Source: UBA2033 sp035345875
GTDB lineage: Bacteria > Spirochaetota > Leptospiria > Leptospirales > Leptospiraceae
Assembly (NCBI GenBank): GCA_035345875.1
Contig: DAORDH010000017.1
Span: 1 to 64,000 of the forward strand
Length of the DNA: 64,000 nt
Reading direction: 5' to 3'
A program made the position numbers and the translations under genes. Of the stretch, positions 16,058-25,756 are shown piece after piece. The notes below the pieces were generated by a model. The model ran no database searches and had not been told where the DNA came from. It saw only the letters and a program-made list of their open reading frames with translations. The first letter of the stretch is position 1, and every line of letters starts with the position of its first letter.

Positions 16058-17764
16058 TTACTTCTTCTCCTCTTCTTTTAATGGCTCACTTGGCTTTGGG
16101 GTTGGTTCCGGTTCTTGACTCGTGGGTGGAATCGGAATCAATTTTGGATTTACATTGAGTAACGCATAATGCCCTGTAAACCCAGATAATCTTTCTTCAA
16201 AAGTAGCAGGAGCTTTCCCAAGTGAATTGTAATTTTCAGTTAAAACTAGCTTTTTACCCTGTTCTTGATTATTTCTTTCAGCTATCGCTTGAACCGACGC
16301 AGAATTTAAATAAACTCTTGCACTCGGTTCTAAATATTTCATAAATGTCTGTGGATAAACACCAAACCAGAAAATAAGTATTACCATCGGAATTAAAACA
16401 AAAATTTCTCTCGCATTTAGATCAGATAGAAGCTCATTTTCTTTATTGGTAATGTCACCAAATAAAAAGCGTTTTGTAAACCAAAGTAGGTAGCAAGCAG
16501 CCCAAACTACTCCCGTTCCTGCAATGATTCCAAGAATATAATTTACCTTTAAAGTTCCAAGTAGAACTAAAAACTCTCCAACAAAGCCATTCATACCTGG
16601 AAGACCGACAGACGAAAGCATTGCGATCATAAAGAAAATCGCAAAGAGAGGAACTACTTTCGCGATTCCACCGTAATCCGCAATCATACGAGTATGAGTT
16701 CTTTCATAGATCATACCAATCATGAGGAAGAGCATTCCAGTAGAAACTCCATGATTGATCATCTGGATCATTCCACCTAGAACACCTTCTTCTGTAAATG
16801 TCATAAGACCAAGTAAACAAAATCCTAAGTGAGAAACAGAAGAGTAAGCGATGAGTTTCTTTCCATCTGCTTGCACCATTGCAACAAGAGCTCCATACAC
16901 AATGCCAATCACACAAAAGAGCATGATTAGTCCTTGGTATTCTAAAGAGACAGCCGGAAAAAATGGAATGCAAAAACGAATAAATCCATAGGTTCCCATC
17001 TTTAATAATACCCCTGCAAGGATTACAGAACCAGCCGTTGGAGCTTCTGTATGTGCGTCAGGTAACCATGTATGAACAGGAAAAACCGGAATCTTAATTG
17101 CAAAGCTTAAAGCAAAAGCGAAAAATAAAAATGCTTGTAAAGAGGGAGAAAAATCGTTAAGCGCTTTTGTTGATAGCGTTTCAATTGTAATATCTCCCGT
17201 TTTAAAGTATATTATGAGAATGGCAGCAAGCATGAGAACAGACCCTGCCATTGTATAAATGAAAAACTTAACAGCAGCATAGAGTCGATTTTCTCCACCC
17301 CAAATACCAATTAGGAGTGCCATTGGAATTAACATGAGTTCCCAGAACACATAGAATAACACTAAGTTAGCCGCTGCAAATACTCCAAGAACTCCAATCT
17401 CTAAAAGAAGAAGGGAGATATAAAATTCTTTTAACCTTTTATGAATATAGGTCCAAGATGCAACACTTGAAATAAAGAACAAGAAAGAGGTTAAAACAAA
17501 TAAGAGAAGTGCAACCCCATCTAGTCCAAAGTGATAATCGATTACTAATTTTCCAGAACTCATCCAATTAGGAATTCTATGCACAAATTGAAGTCCAGCA
17601 TTAGCCGTATTAAAGTGCCATAAAAGTGGAGCACTAATCACAAAAGTAATAAATGTAACAATCGCACTCGTCCACTTGATTTGTTCTTCTTCTTTTAAGA
17701 AGGAAAGAATCGCAATTCCAAGAAGAGGTGAAAATATAACCAGTGATAAAATTGATTCTGGCAT
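16058..17764 (-). CDS. nuoM: NADH-quinone oxidoreductase subunit M
   Basis: A proton-pumping membrane subunit of complex I. The core is the standard 500-residue antiporter-like fold: FYVFWELMLIPMALLIG (key glutamate), FAIKIPVFPVHTWLPDAHTEAPTAGSV, KKLIAYSSVSHLGF and MLSSVGLPGMNGFVGEF. Unlike most NuoM it carries an extra C-terminal tail of about 90 residues. That tail ends in a Pro/Glu/Lys-rich stretch (TSQEPEPTPKPSEPLKEEEKK), which is probably cytoplasmic or periplasmic and unstructured. The tail is in frame, not a frameshift artefact. The gene follows nuoL by 2 bp. Confidence 0.95.
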   Translation of the reverse strand: MPESILSLVIFSPLLGIAILSFLKEEEQIKWTSAIVTFITFVISAPLLWHFNTANAGLQFVHRIPNWMSSGKLVIDYHFGLDGVALLLFVLTSFLFFISSVASWTYIHKRLKEFYISLLLLEIGVLGVFAAANLVLFYVFWELMLIPMALLIGIWGGENRLYAAVKFFIYTMAGSVLMLAAILIIYFKTGDITIETLSTKALNDFSPSLQAFLFFAFALSFAIKIPVFPVHTWLPDAHTEAPTAGSVILAGVLLKMGTYGFIRFCIPFFPAVSLEYQGLIMLFCVIGIVYGALVAMVQADGKKLIAYSSVSHLGFCLLGLMTFTEEGVLGGMIQMINHGVSTGMLFLMIGMIYERTHTRMIADYGGIAKVVPLFAIFFMIAMLSSVGLPGMNGFVGEFLVLLGTLKVNYILGIIAGTGVVWAACYLLWFTKRFLFGDITNKENELLSDLNAREIFVLIPMVILIFWFGVYPQTFMKYLEPSARVYLNSASVQAIAERNNQEQGKKLVLTENYNSLGKAPATFEERLSGFTGHYALLNVNPKLIPIPPTSQEPEPTPKPSEPLKEEEKK

Positions 17765-17766
17765 GG

Positions 17767-19713
17767 TTAAAATCCTCCGTAAAGTAATACAACTAGTATT
17801 GCGATTGTTCCAATCACAATCGATAGAGCATAGTCTCCCACAATTCCAGTTTGAATCTTGCGGAAGATATCAGAAATATGAACAAAAAACTTTCCAACCC
17901 CAACTACCATTCCATCAATGAGAGCCTTATCAACGGATACAGATAGCCAATTCGACATTCGAATGAGCGGCTTAATAATAGTAGCCTCATAGATTTCATC
18001 TACATAGTATTTATTATAAACAACTTTTGGAAAACCTGCAAATCCAGAATCAGCAGGAGGTACAGAGTTTTTCACCTGAAATACAAAATAGGATAAAATA
18101 ATACCGCTTAACGCAACACAGATAGAAACAACGAGTAAGATTAACTCAGTTGACTCGGACATATGATGTGGCTCTGCAGTAATCTTCCACGCACCCTCTA
18201 CAATTTCTTTTCCAGGTGCAAAGATCGGTTGGAAATAATCCGTAAGAAAATGAGTTCCACCAAAGAATAAATGTGGCATTTGAATGAGCCCAGCACCTGC
18301 CGCTCCAATAGATAAAATCACGAGAGGCAGTGTAATTGTCCAAGGTGACTCATGCAAATGCTCTTTGACATGATGATCAATTCTTTCTTTTCCATAGAAT
18401 GTTAAGAATACTAAACGGAACATATAAAAAGCAGTGCAGAAAGCACCCGCAAGTCCAATCGCCCAAATTACATGACCAATTCCATGATGTCCAAATGCTT
18501 TTTCTAAAATTAAATCCTTTGAGAAAAATCCACTGAAAGGAGGTATACCGCTTATCGCAAGTGTTCCTATCATAAATGTGATCCAAGTTACTTTCATGTA
18601 ACTTTTTAAATTTCCCATATTTCTCATATCTTGTTCATGATGCATTGCATGAATCACAGAACCAGAACCAAGGAACATGAGTGCCTTAAAAAACGCGTGT
18701 GTCATCAAATGAAACATTCCCGCTTCATAAGCACCAACTCCCATAGCGAGAAACATATATCCAAGTTGGGAAACAGTGGAATAAGCTAAAACTTTTTTGA
18801 TATCTGTTTGAAATAAACCAATCGTTGCAGCAAAGAATGCAGTTACTGCACCTGTAATTGCAATATAATTACTTGTAACGTCAGCCGCGAGAAAGATTGG
18901 ATTTAATCTTGCGATCATAAATACACCGGCTGTAACCATGGTGGCAGCGTGAATCAGTGCTGATACAGGAGTAGGACCTGCCATCGCATCAGGAAGCCAA
19001 ACATATAAAGGTATTTGCGCTGACTTACCAATCGCTCCAATAAAAAATGCAAGTGCTACATAGTTGATAATTTCTTTGAATGGAAGGGCAGCTGGCATTG
19101 CAGCCATAATGTCCACATATTTCACAGATCCTAAATACCAATAAGTTAAAATAATCCCAACTGCAAAGCCCACATCCCCGATACGGTTTGTAATAAACGC
19201 CTTCATACCAGCGTTAGCCGCAGAAGATTTATGATAGTCAAATCCGATAAGTAAATAAGAACAAACCCCTACTCCTTCCCAACCTAGAAACATTAATACA
19301 AGGTTGTCACCTAGAACTAGGTTTAACATAGAGAAGATAAATAGATTTAAATAAGCAAAGAATCGATTGAAGCCATCTTCCCCATGCATATAACCTGCAC
19401 TGTAGATATGAATCAAAGAACCGATACCGGTTATTATAAGAGTCATATAAAGCGAAAGCTGGTCTACTTGGTATGCGAAGTCAACTTGAAAAGCTCCTGC
19501 ATGAATCCAAGGCAGAAGAGTAAATAAGTGCGGAGTTTTATTAGTCATTGGTTGATAAGCAATTACAGAACCAAGAGTAATAAAAAACGGGATTAAAACA
19601 GCACTCGTCCCAATCATTGCGGCTGCCGTATTCGGCATTTTACGATAATGAATTCCATTGACTAAAAAGCCAATGAGAGGTAATAAAACTACAAGTGGAA
19701 AATATTCTAACAT
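17767..19713 (-). CDS. nuoL: NADH-quinone oxidoreductase subunit L
   Basis: The largest proton-pumping membrane subunit of complex I, 648 residues. The antiporter-like core shows FLGWEGVGVCSYLLIGF (key glutamate), AQIPLYVWLPDAMAGPTPVSALIHAATMV and KKVLAYSTVSQLGYMFLA. The C-terminal part includes the long lateral helix region and a final membrane anchor (ALSIVIGTIAILVVLLYGGF), as in functional NuoL. Length and motifs are normal. It lies 4 bp after nuoK and 2 bp before nuoM. Confidence 0.95.
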   Translation of the reverse strand: MLEYFPLVVLLPLIGFLVNGIHYRKMPNTAAAMIGTSAVLIPFFITLGSVIAYQPMTNKTPHLFTLLPWIHAGAFQVDFAYQVDQLSLYMTLIITGIGSLIHIYSAGYMHGEDGFNRFFAYLNLFIFSMLNLVLGDNLVLMFLGWEGVGVCSYLLIGFDYHKSSAANAGMKAFITNRIGDVGFAVGIILTYWYLGSVKYVDIMAAMPAALPFKEIINYVALAFFIGAIGKSAQIPLYVWLPDAMAGPTPVSALIHAATMVTAGVFMIARLNPIFLAADVTSNYIAITGAVTAFFAATIGLFQTDIKKVLAYSTVSQLGYMFLAMGVGAYEAGMFHLMTHAFFKALMFLGSGSVIHAMHHEQDMRNMGNLKSYMKVTWITFMIGTLAISGIPPFSGFFSKDLILEKAFGHHGIGHVIWAIGLAGAFCTAFYMFRLVFLTFYGKERIDHHVKEHLHESPWTITLPLVILSIGAAGAGLIQMPHLFFGGTHFLTDYFQPIFAPGKEIVEGAWKITAEPHHMSESTELILLVVSICVALSGIILSYFVFQVKNSVPPADSGFAGFPKVVYNKYYVDEIYEATIIKPLIRMSNWLSVSVDKALIDGMVVGVGKFFVHISDIFRKIQTGIVGDYALSIVIGTIAILVVLLYGGF

Positions 19714-19717
19714 AGTG

Positions 19718-20038
19718 CTACCATTTTAATAGATTGATTTCATCAACATTAGAAGTCTTCTTTTGTCTATGAATTGCAATAACAATCGCAAGACCTACAC
19801 CTGCTTCCGCAGCAGCGATTGCCATTACAAAAAAAACAATAACCTCTCCATTGACAATGGATAAAACTTTTGAAAATGCTATGAACACAAGATTCACAGA
19901 ATTTAACATCAGTTCTACCGCCATAAAAATTATAACTGCATTTCGTCTCGTAAGTACTCCGAGCACTCCGATGGAAAATAATATACCTGCCAAAGACAGA
20001 TAATAATTGAGTGGAATTCCTGATATATATGTTTGCAA
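19718..20038 (-). CDS. nuoK: NADH-quinone oxidoreductase subunit K
   Basis: A small membrane subunit of complex I, 106 residues, three helices. The two buried glutamates of the proton path are present in FMAVELMLNSVNL and in AIAAAEAGVGLAIVIAI. It starts YLSLAGILFSIGVLGVLTRRN, typical for the family. It is placed between nuoJ and nuoL, as in most operons. Confidence 0.95.
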   Translation of the reverse strand: MQTYISGIPLNYYLSLAGILFSIGVLGVLTRRNAVIIFMAVELMLNSVNLVFIAFSKVLSIVNGEVIVFFVMAIAAAEAGVGLAIVIAIHRQKKTSNVDEINLLKW

Positions 20039-20047
20039 ATTCTCCCC

Positions 20048-20632
20048 CTAACTCTTCGCTACACTATCTTTTTTTGCAATGATAACAGCCCCAATGACTG
20101 CAACTAAAAGTAAGATAGAAATGATTTCAAATGGAAGTAAGTAATCTATGAAAGTAGAAGCTCCTACACTGGCAGTATTTCCACTCACAATTACTTTTGA
20201 TTCTTCTGTATCTTTTAATTTATATTCATAATTTGGAGAAGTGATGTTTGTAATCACAGTCGGCTCTGCTTCTTTTGTTGTTCTTAGAGATGCAAGTAAT
20301 AAAAATGCAAAAGAAAAAACAATCAGAAGTATCAAAGTCTTCTTAGGAGGATTGCTCCAAATCTCTTGGTGCGTTTCTTCTCTTAAAGATAAAAGCATTA
20401 ATACAAACACTACTAAAACCATAATCGCACCTGCATAAACAAGCACTTGCATGGTTGCAATAAAGATTGCATTCATAAGTGCATAAATCCCTGCTAGTGC
20501 AAAAAATGTTAATACTAAAAAGACGGCAGACGCAACAGGGTTTTTATTAATTACAACTAATATTGCAGAACCTACAGTCACAGTAGATAAAATGATAAAT
20601 AAAATAGGTTGAACTTCAGTTAGATTTAACAT
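20048..20632 (-). CDS. nuoJ: NADH-quinone oxidoreductase subunit J
   Basis: A membrane subunit of complex I, 194 residues with five helices. The third helix has the expected IATMQVLVYAGAIMVLVVFVLML, whose pi-bulge region takes part in coupling. A polar loop (about 115-155) precedes the last helix, which ends in a positively charged tail. It follows nuoH with 2 bp between. Confidence 0.93.
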   Translation of the reverse strand: MLNLTEVQPILFIILSTVTVGSAILVVINKNPVASAVFLVLTFFALAGIYALMNAIFIATMQVLVYAGAIMVLVVFVLMLLSLREETHQEIWSNPPKKTLILLIVFSFAFLLLASLRTTKEAEPTVITNITSPNYEYKLKDTEESKVIVSGNTASVGASTFIDYLLPFEIISILLLVAVIGAVIIAKKDSVAKS

Positions 20633-20634
20633 AA

Positions 20635-21705
20635 TTAATTAAAAATCCCCTTCCAGTATTTTCCCCAATAAACAACATAGGTAGATGCAAGAACGATATT
20701 GAATAGACACCAAGGAATCAACTTTTTCCAACCAAGAACCATAAGTTGGTCATAGCGAAATCTAGGAACAGTCCAGCGCACCCACATAAACAAGAATGCA
20801 AAGAATAAGACCTTTGCAGTAAAGAATAGAAGACCAACGAGAGGTTGGAGCTCACTTCCTTCTAAAATTCCAAATGGAACGTTATATCCACCGAAAAATA
20901 AAAGAGTCACTACACAACTCATAGTGATCATGTTCATATACTCTGCAATAAAAAAGAGAGCAAACTTGAATGCTCCATACTCTGTATGAAAACCTACCAC
21001 AAGCTCAGATTCTGCTTCTGCTAAGTCGAAAGGCAAACGATTTGTTTCCGCGAACATCGCTACACAAAAAATGAAGAAAGCAATGAGTCCTGGCAATGTA
21101 AAAATAAACCAAAGTCCTTTTTGTGCATCATTGATGTCGGTAAGCTTTAAGGATCCTGAAAGTAAAATTACAATCACGACAGAAAGCCCAAGCGGCAATT
21201 CGTAGCTGATCATTTGAGCAGTAGAGCGAATCCCACCTAAAAGTGAATACTTATTATTGCTACTCCATCCAGCGAGGATGATTCCATAAACGGACAAAGA
21301 GGAGATTGCAAACATGAATAAAATTCCAGTATTTGGATTTGCTACTTGCAAATCAATGGAGGGAAATCCAACCGCATTTGCTAAGAGTGGTGGAAGAGGA
21401 ATTGTTCCTCCAAAAGGAATGATCGACCATGCAAGAATCGCACATACAATTGAGATCGCCGGTGCAATTAAATACATGACTTTGTTTACATTTACAGGAA
21501 AAACTTCCTCTTTTGTAAGAAATTTAATTCCATCTGCAAGAGGCTGTAAAAGTCCAGCGGGACCCGCACGGTTTGGACCTCTTCTATCTTGGATAAATGC
21601 CGACACCACTCGTTCTGCTAACGTATAATACGCGCAGCCGGTGATGATTATGAAAAATAATAGGCCGCTTTTAAGAGCCCAGATTAATATTAATGTCCAA
21701 TCCAT
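20635..21705 (-). CDS. nuoH: NADH-quinone oxidoreductase subunit H
   Basis: The membrane subunit that joins the quinone site to the proton pumps in complex I. It has 356 residues. Conserved parts are YYTLAERVVSAFIQDRRGPNRAGPAGLLQPLADGIKF, split over two blocks near residues 26-65, then AETNRLPFDLAEAESELVVGFHTEYGAFKFALFF, and WVRWTVPRFRYDQLMVLGWKKLIP. All acidic residues of the quinone tunnel loop are there. It follows nuoF directly, with only 2 bp between them. That is the place where nuoG lies in many operons, and nuoI would normally follow nuoH; neither is here. Confidence 0.95.
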   Translation of the reverse strand: MDWTLILIWALKSGLLFFIIITGCAYYTLAERVVSAFIQDRRGPNRAGPAGLLQPLADGIKFLTKEEVFPVNVNKVMYLIAPAISIVCAILAWSIIPFGGTIPLPPLLANAVGFPSIDLQVANPNTGILFMFAISSLSVYGIILAGWSSNNKYSLLGGIRSTAQMISYELPLGLSVVIVILLSGSLKLTDINDAQKGLWFIFTLPGLIAFFIFCVAMFAETNRLPFDLAEAESELVVGFHTEYGAFKFALFFIAEYMNMITMSCVVTLLFFGGYNVPFGILEGSELQPLVGLLFFTAKVLFFAFLFMWVRWTVPRFRYDQLMVLGWKKLIPWCLFNIVLASTYVVYWGKYWKGIFN

Positions 21706-21707
21706 AA

Positions 21708-22970
21708 CTATGCCGCGTCTTCCTTTTTCAGTCTGGCTTCAAACTCTGGACGGTATTTTTGAATGGTAGGTCGAACTGCTCCTACACAAGCATCAGCAAG
21801 CGGGCAAATCGTTGTCCCCCCTTCCATATTTACAGTCAGAGATAAAATCAATTCTAAATCTTTTTTGGTTCCATGACCTTCTTTGATCTTATGAAGAAGA
21901 TCTGCTACCCAATGCGTGCCCTCTCTACAAGGAGTGCATTGTCCACAAGATTCATGTGCATAAAATTCTGCGAGTCGGTAAGTAGATTCTACAATATCAG
22001 TATCTTCCGCAAGAACGATAACCGCTCCACTGCCAAGCATTGTTTTATGTTCCGCCATGGACTCAAAATCCATATTGGCAGTTTCACATTCCTTAGCTGT
22101 AAGAATTGGAACAGAAGACCCACCAGGGATAATCCCTCTTAGCTTCTTGCCATCTGCCATTCCACCACATAAATCGTTGATCAAGGACATGAGTGGAGTC
22201 CCAAGTTCGATTTCATAGACTCCTGGATTTTTCACAGGACCACTTACACTAAAAAGTCTCGTGCCTGTTGATTTAGGTGTTCCCATTTTAGCATACCAAG
22301 CAGCACCATTTTGAATGATATGGGGCACCGCGCTAAATGTTTCAACGTTATTCACTACAGTCGGGCAACCATAGAGTCCCGCAACTGCAGGGAAAGGGGG
22401 TTTCAATCTTGGATGCCCTCTTCTTCCTTCCAAGGAGTTGATGAGAGCTGTCTCTTCCCCACAGATGTAGGCACCTGCTCCTGCATAAAGGCCAAGTTCA
22501 AAATCAAAACCACTTCCTAGAATATTTTTTCCAAGAAGTCCAGCCGCATATGCTTCATCTACAGCCGCTTGCACTCTATCGTAACTGAGGTGATATTCGC
22601 CTCGAATATAAATATAACCTTGGTGTGAATCAATTGCCTTTGCAGCAATGATCATTCCCTCAATCATTTGATGTGCAAATTCTTCGAGTAAAACTCTATC
22701 TTTAAAAGTTCCTGGTTCACCCTCATCTGCATTGCAAAGTAAATATTTAGGTTTATCCACCTTAGGAATAAAAGACCATTTCATTCCTGTCGGAAAACCA
22801 GCTCCCCCTCTTCCTCTGAGTCCAGAATTTTTAACTTCTGTAATGATGTCTTCAGGTTTCATAGAGAGTGCTTTTTTCAAAGCAGCATATCCACCCACTG
22901 ATTTGTAATGAGCAAGTGTGTGAGTGTCTTTCTCGCCACGGTGTTTTGTTAAGAGCTTTAATTCTGCCAT
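21708..22970 (-). CDS. nuoF: NADH-quinone oxidoreductase subunit F
   Basis: The NADH- and FMN-binding subunit of complex I, 420 residues. NADH site: GLRGRGGAGFPTGMKW. FMN site: CNADEGEPGTFKDR and GAGAYICGEETALINSLEG. The N3 iron-sulfur cluster ligands are in ESCGQCTPCREG with a fourth Cys in TTICPLADA. All are intact. With NuoE it forms the NADH-dehydrogenase module, which needs NuoG to pass electrons on. NuoG is not encoded in this operon. Confidence 0.95.
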   Translation of the reverse strand: MAELKLLTKHRGEKDTHTLAHYKSVGGYAALKKALSMKPEDIITEVKNSGLRGRGGAGFPTGMKWSFIPKVDKPKYLLCNADEGEPGTFKDRVLLEEFAHQMIEGMIIAAKAIDSHQGYIYIRGEYHLSYDRVQAAVDEAYAAGLLGKNILGSGFDFELGLYAGAGAYICGEETALINSLEGRRGHPRLKPPFPAVAGLYGCPTVVNNVETFSAVPHIIQNGAAWYAKMGTPKSTGTRLFSVSGPVKNPGVYEIELGTPLMSLINDLCGGMADGKKLRGIIPGGSSVPILTAKECETANMDFESMAEHKTMLGSGAVIVLAEDTDIVESTYRLAEFYAHESCGQCTPCREGTHWVADLLHKIKEGHGTKKDLELILSLTVNMEGGTTICPLADACVGAVRPTIQKYRPEFEARLKKEDAA

Positions 22971-22972
22971 CG

Positions 22973-23452
22973 TTACTCCAATGTTTTTAAAATTTCGTCT
23001 ACTTTTTCAGGAGTGAGAAACTCATGATAATTTTCATTGATCTGTGCCATAGGACCATACCCACAAGCACCTAGACACTGTACTTCATCGACAGTGAACT
23101 TTTTATCTTTTGTAGTTTCGCCTTTTTCAATCCCTAATTTCTTGCAAATATGATCTGTGATTTTATCTGATCCCATCACATAGCAGGAAATATTGGCACA
23201 GATTTGAATGTGATATTTTCCGACCGGTTTTTTGTTATAGAGAGTATAGAAAGTAGCTACTCCATATACATGAGATACCGCAATCGGTTTACCGATTTTT
23301 TCCGCAATATATTCCATACCTTCCGTATCTACAAAGCCCTTGTCTCTTTGTAGAAGATAAAGAGCTGGTAAAATAAGAGATCTTTTATCGGGAAACATTG
23401 TAACTAGTTTTTGAAAACGTTTTTCGGACGCTTCTGAAAATTGATAAGCCAT
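22973..23452 (-). CDS. nuoE: NADH-quinone oxidoreductase subunit E
   Basis: The 24-kDa-type thioredoxin-fold subunit of complex I, 159 residues, which binds the [2Fe-2S] cluster N1a. The four ligands are seen as C-x4-C in QICANISCYVMG and C-x3-C in VQCLGACGYGP. The N-terminal helical part (LPALYLLQRDKGFV) and HVYGVATFYTLYN are typical. It partners NuoF. Spacing to both neighbours is 2 bp. Confidence 0.95.
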   Translation of the reverse strand: MAYQFSEASEKRFQKLVTMFPDKRSLILPALYLLQRDKGFVDTEGMEYIAEKIGKPIAVSHVYGVATFYTLYNKKPVGKYHIQICANISCYVMGSDKITDHICKKLGIEKGETTKDKKFTVDEVQCLGACGYGPMAQINENYHEFLTPEKVDEILKTLE

Positions 23453-23454
23453 AA

Positions 23455-24675
23455 TTAACAGTCTAACTCCCCGGCAATTACATTTAGTGAACTCATAGTA
23501 GCAATGGAGTCAGCAATTAACTGTCCCTTTACCATATGTGAGAATGCTTGGTAATACCAAAAACATGGACGTCTTACATGCACACGCCATGGAGATTTAT
23601 CTCCTTCGGAAACAACATAGAACCCAAGTTCTCCGTTTCCTCCTTCTGTTGCCATGTAATATTCCCCTGGAGGAACTTTGATTCCATGCATGATTAATTT
23701 AAAGTGATAAATCAATTCTTCCATATTGTTGTATACTCTGTGTTTTTCAGGAAGAAACACATGAGGAAGATTTGCATGATAAGGACCTTCCGGAATACCA
23801 TCGATTAATTGCTCTATAATACGAATCGACTGACGCATCTCTTCCATACGAACGAGGGTTCTATGAAGAACAGATCCATCTTCTCCAATTGGGATATCAA
23901 AATCTACTTTGTCGTATAGCATGTATGGAGTGTCTTTTCGAACATCCATATCTACACCAGCAGCTCTTAAATTTGGTCCTGAAAAACCAAATGCGAGTGC
24001 ATCTTCTGCAGAAATTCCACCGACCCCAGCAGTTCTTTCGTTGAAAATTTTATTTCGAATCAGAAGTGTATTAAACTCATCCATCGCAGGCTTTAAACCA
24101 TTGATTACTTCTTTTACTTCTTTTACAAAGGCAGGATAGATATCTCTTTCCATTCCACCTACTCTACAGAAGGTAGTCGTTAGGCGCGCACCTGTAAGTT
24201 TTTCTAAGATACTGTGGATATTTTCTCTATGATGAAAAAGATGAAGCATTCCAGAGAAAGCTCCTAAATCGACTCCCAAAATTCCATTACAGATGATATG
24301 ATCCATGATACGAGAAAGTTCAGAAATAATCATTCGAACATAAGTTACTCTTTCAGGAACTTCAATTTGTAAAAGTTTTTCTACAGTTAAAATCCAACCA
24401 ATGTTGTTGAGTGGAGTAGAAATATAATTCATTCGATCTGTGCAAACTAGGAATTGGTTATAGTCATAACGTTCTCCTAATTTTTCAAAGCATCTGTGAA
24501 CGTAGCCTATAATTGCTTCCGCTTCTACAATACGCTCTCCATCGATTTGAATCACGTTTTGCAAAATCCCATGTGTTGCAGGGTGAGAAGGTCCTAAATT
24601 TACAAGGAGATGCCCTTCTGGTAAGTTATCAAACTTTCCTTTAAATTTCTGGGCTGTTTTATCATACATTGCCAT
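23455..24675 (-). CDS. nuoD: NADH-quinone oxidoreductase subunit D
   Basis: The 49-kDa-type subunit that shapes the quinone pocket of complex I. It has 406 residues and is separate from NuoC, not fused as in E. coli. Conserved: LVNLGPSHPATHGILQ near the N-terminus, with the quinone-contact His, then GYVHRCFEKLGERYDYNQFL, FCRVGGMERDIYPAF and the C-terminal DSIATMSSLNVIAGELDC. The family is related to the large subunit of NiFe hydrogenases, but the nickel-binding cysteines are absent, as expected for Nuo. Confidence 0.95.
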   Translation of the reverse strand: MAMYDKTAQKFKGKFDNLPEGHLLVNLGPSHPATHGILQNVIQIDGERIVEAEAIIGYVHRCFEKLGERYDYNQFLVCTDRMNYISTPLNNIGWILTVEKLLQIEVPERVTYVRMIISELSRIMDHIICNGILGVDLGAFSGMLHLFHHRENIHSILEKLTGARLTTTFCRVGGMERDIYPAFVKEVKEVINGLKPAMDEFNTLLIRNKIFNERTAGVGGISAEDALAFGFSGPNLRAAGVDMDVRKDTPYMLYDKVDFDIPIGEDGSVLHRTLVRMEEMRQSIRIIEQLIDGIPEGPYHANLPHVFLPEKHRVYNNMEELIYHFKLIMHGIKVPPGEYYMATEGGNGELGFYVVSEGDKSPWRVHVRRPCFWYYQAFSHMVKGQLIADSIATMSSLNVIAGELDC

Positions 24676-24677
24676 AG

Positions 24678-25199
24678 TTAATTAGCCTCCTTGTCTTCTT
24701 GGTGGATTTGTAATAAGTCTGCGATTAGATAATCTTGACCAAAACCTTCGAGTGGATAGTCTTTACGAAGGGGATGACCTTGAAAATTATCAGGTAGTAA
24801 GATTCTCTCCATTTGAGGGTGTCCAGTAAATTCAATACCAAACATATCGAACACTTCTCTTTCTGGCCAATTCGCACCTTTAAAAATAGGAACGATAGAT
24901 GGAATCGTCTCTCCTTCTTCTATGGGAACTTTTAACATAATACGGGTATGTTTATTCGAAAGAGATCTGAGCAAATAGCAAACCTCAAAACGAGGAGTCT
25001 TCTTGCCTAACCAATCGACAGCAGTTAAGTCATTTAGATAATCAAACTTTAACTCTTTGTCTTCTTTGAGTGCCTTAATAACAGGAAAAATCCCCTCAGA
25101 CTTAATAAAGAATGTGGGGATATTGCTGTTCACTGCTTCTTCTTTGAAAATAAAAGAAGCTAATTTGGATTTTAAAAACGATTCTACTTTTTCTTTCAT
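24678..25199 (-). CDS. nuoC: NADH-quinone oxidoreductase subunit C
   Basis: The 30-kDa-type hydrophilic subunit of complex I, 173 residues. The family signature is clear: IFKGANWPEREVFDMFGIEFTGHPQMERILLPDNFQGHPLRKDYP, seen over residues 105-150. It packs against NuoD and NuoB in the connecting arm and has no cofactor. The ATG overlaps the nuoB stop by 4 bp. Confidence 0.94.
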   Translation of the reverse strand: MKEKVESFLKSKLASFIFKEEAVNSNIPTFFIKSEGIFPVIKALKEDKELKFDYLNDLTAVDWLGKKTPRFEVCYLLRSLSNKHTRIMLKVPIEEGETIPSIVPIFKGANWPEREVFDMFGIEFTGHPQMERILLPDNFQGHPLRKDYPLEGFGQDYLIADLLQIHQEDKEAN

Positions 25200-25756
25200 C
25201 TTACAATCATTGGTTTATTTTTTTCATTGATCTCATCGATCTTTCTCATGACCTCTTGGCGTCTAGCTTCGAGACCTTGTGTTTGGACTTTCTTTTGGAG
25301 TTTTACTAACGCATCCATAATAGCTTCCGGACGAGGAGGACATCCTGGAACATAAATGTCTACTGGAAGAAATCGATCAACACCTTGCACTACTCCATAG
25401 GTATCAAACATACCGCCAGAGGAAGCACAGGCACCTACACTAATTACATACTTTGGTTCACAAAGTTGATCATAGATTTCACGCAGAACAGGAGCCATTT
25501 TATAGGTAATCGTTCCAAGAACTAAAATCATATCGGATTGACGTGGGGAGAAAGAAGGTCTTTCTGCTCCAAAACGAGCAATGTCATTATCGGAACAAGC
25601 AGTTCCCATAAATTCAATACCGCAACAAGCAGTAGCAAATGGATACGGCCAAAGCGAATAACTCTTGCCCCAATTAACTACCGCATCTAAATTTGCAACC
25701 TGTGCCATATCGCCGAGCATTTGCCCGGGCTTACTTAGAATTTCATTTAATCCCAT
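25196..25756 (-). CDS. nuoB: NADH-quinone oxidoreductase subunit B
   Basis: The PSST-type subunit of complex I, 186 residues, which binds cluster N2, the last iron-sulfur centre before quinone. The tandem cysteines lie in FATACCGIEFMG, the third in SVGACASSGG and the fourth in VPGCPPRPEAIMDAL. All four are intact. A charged tail of about 25 residues follows the usual end. It overlaps nuoA by 10 bp and nuoC by 4 bp, so translation is coupled. Confidence 0.95.
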   Translation of the reverse strand: MGLNEILSKPGQMLGDMAQVANLDAVVNWGKSYSLWPYPFATACCGIEFMGTACSDNDIARFGAERPSFSPRQSDMILVLGTITYKMAPVLREIYDQLCEPKYVISVGACASSGGMFDTYGVVQGVDRFLPVDIYVPGCPPRPEAIMDALVKLQKKVQTQGLEARRQEVMRKIDEINEKNKPMIVR

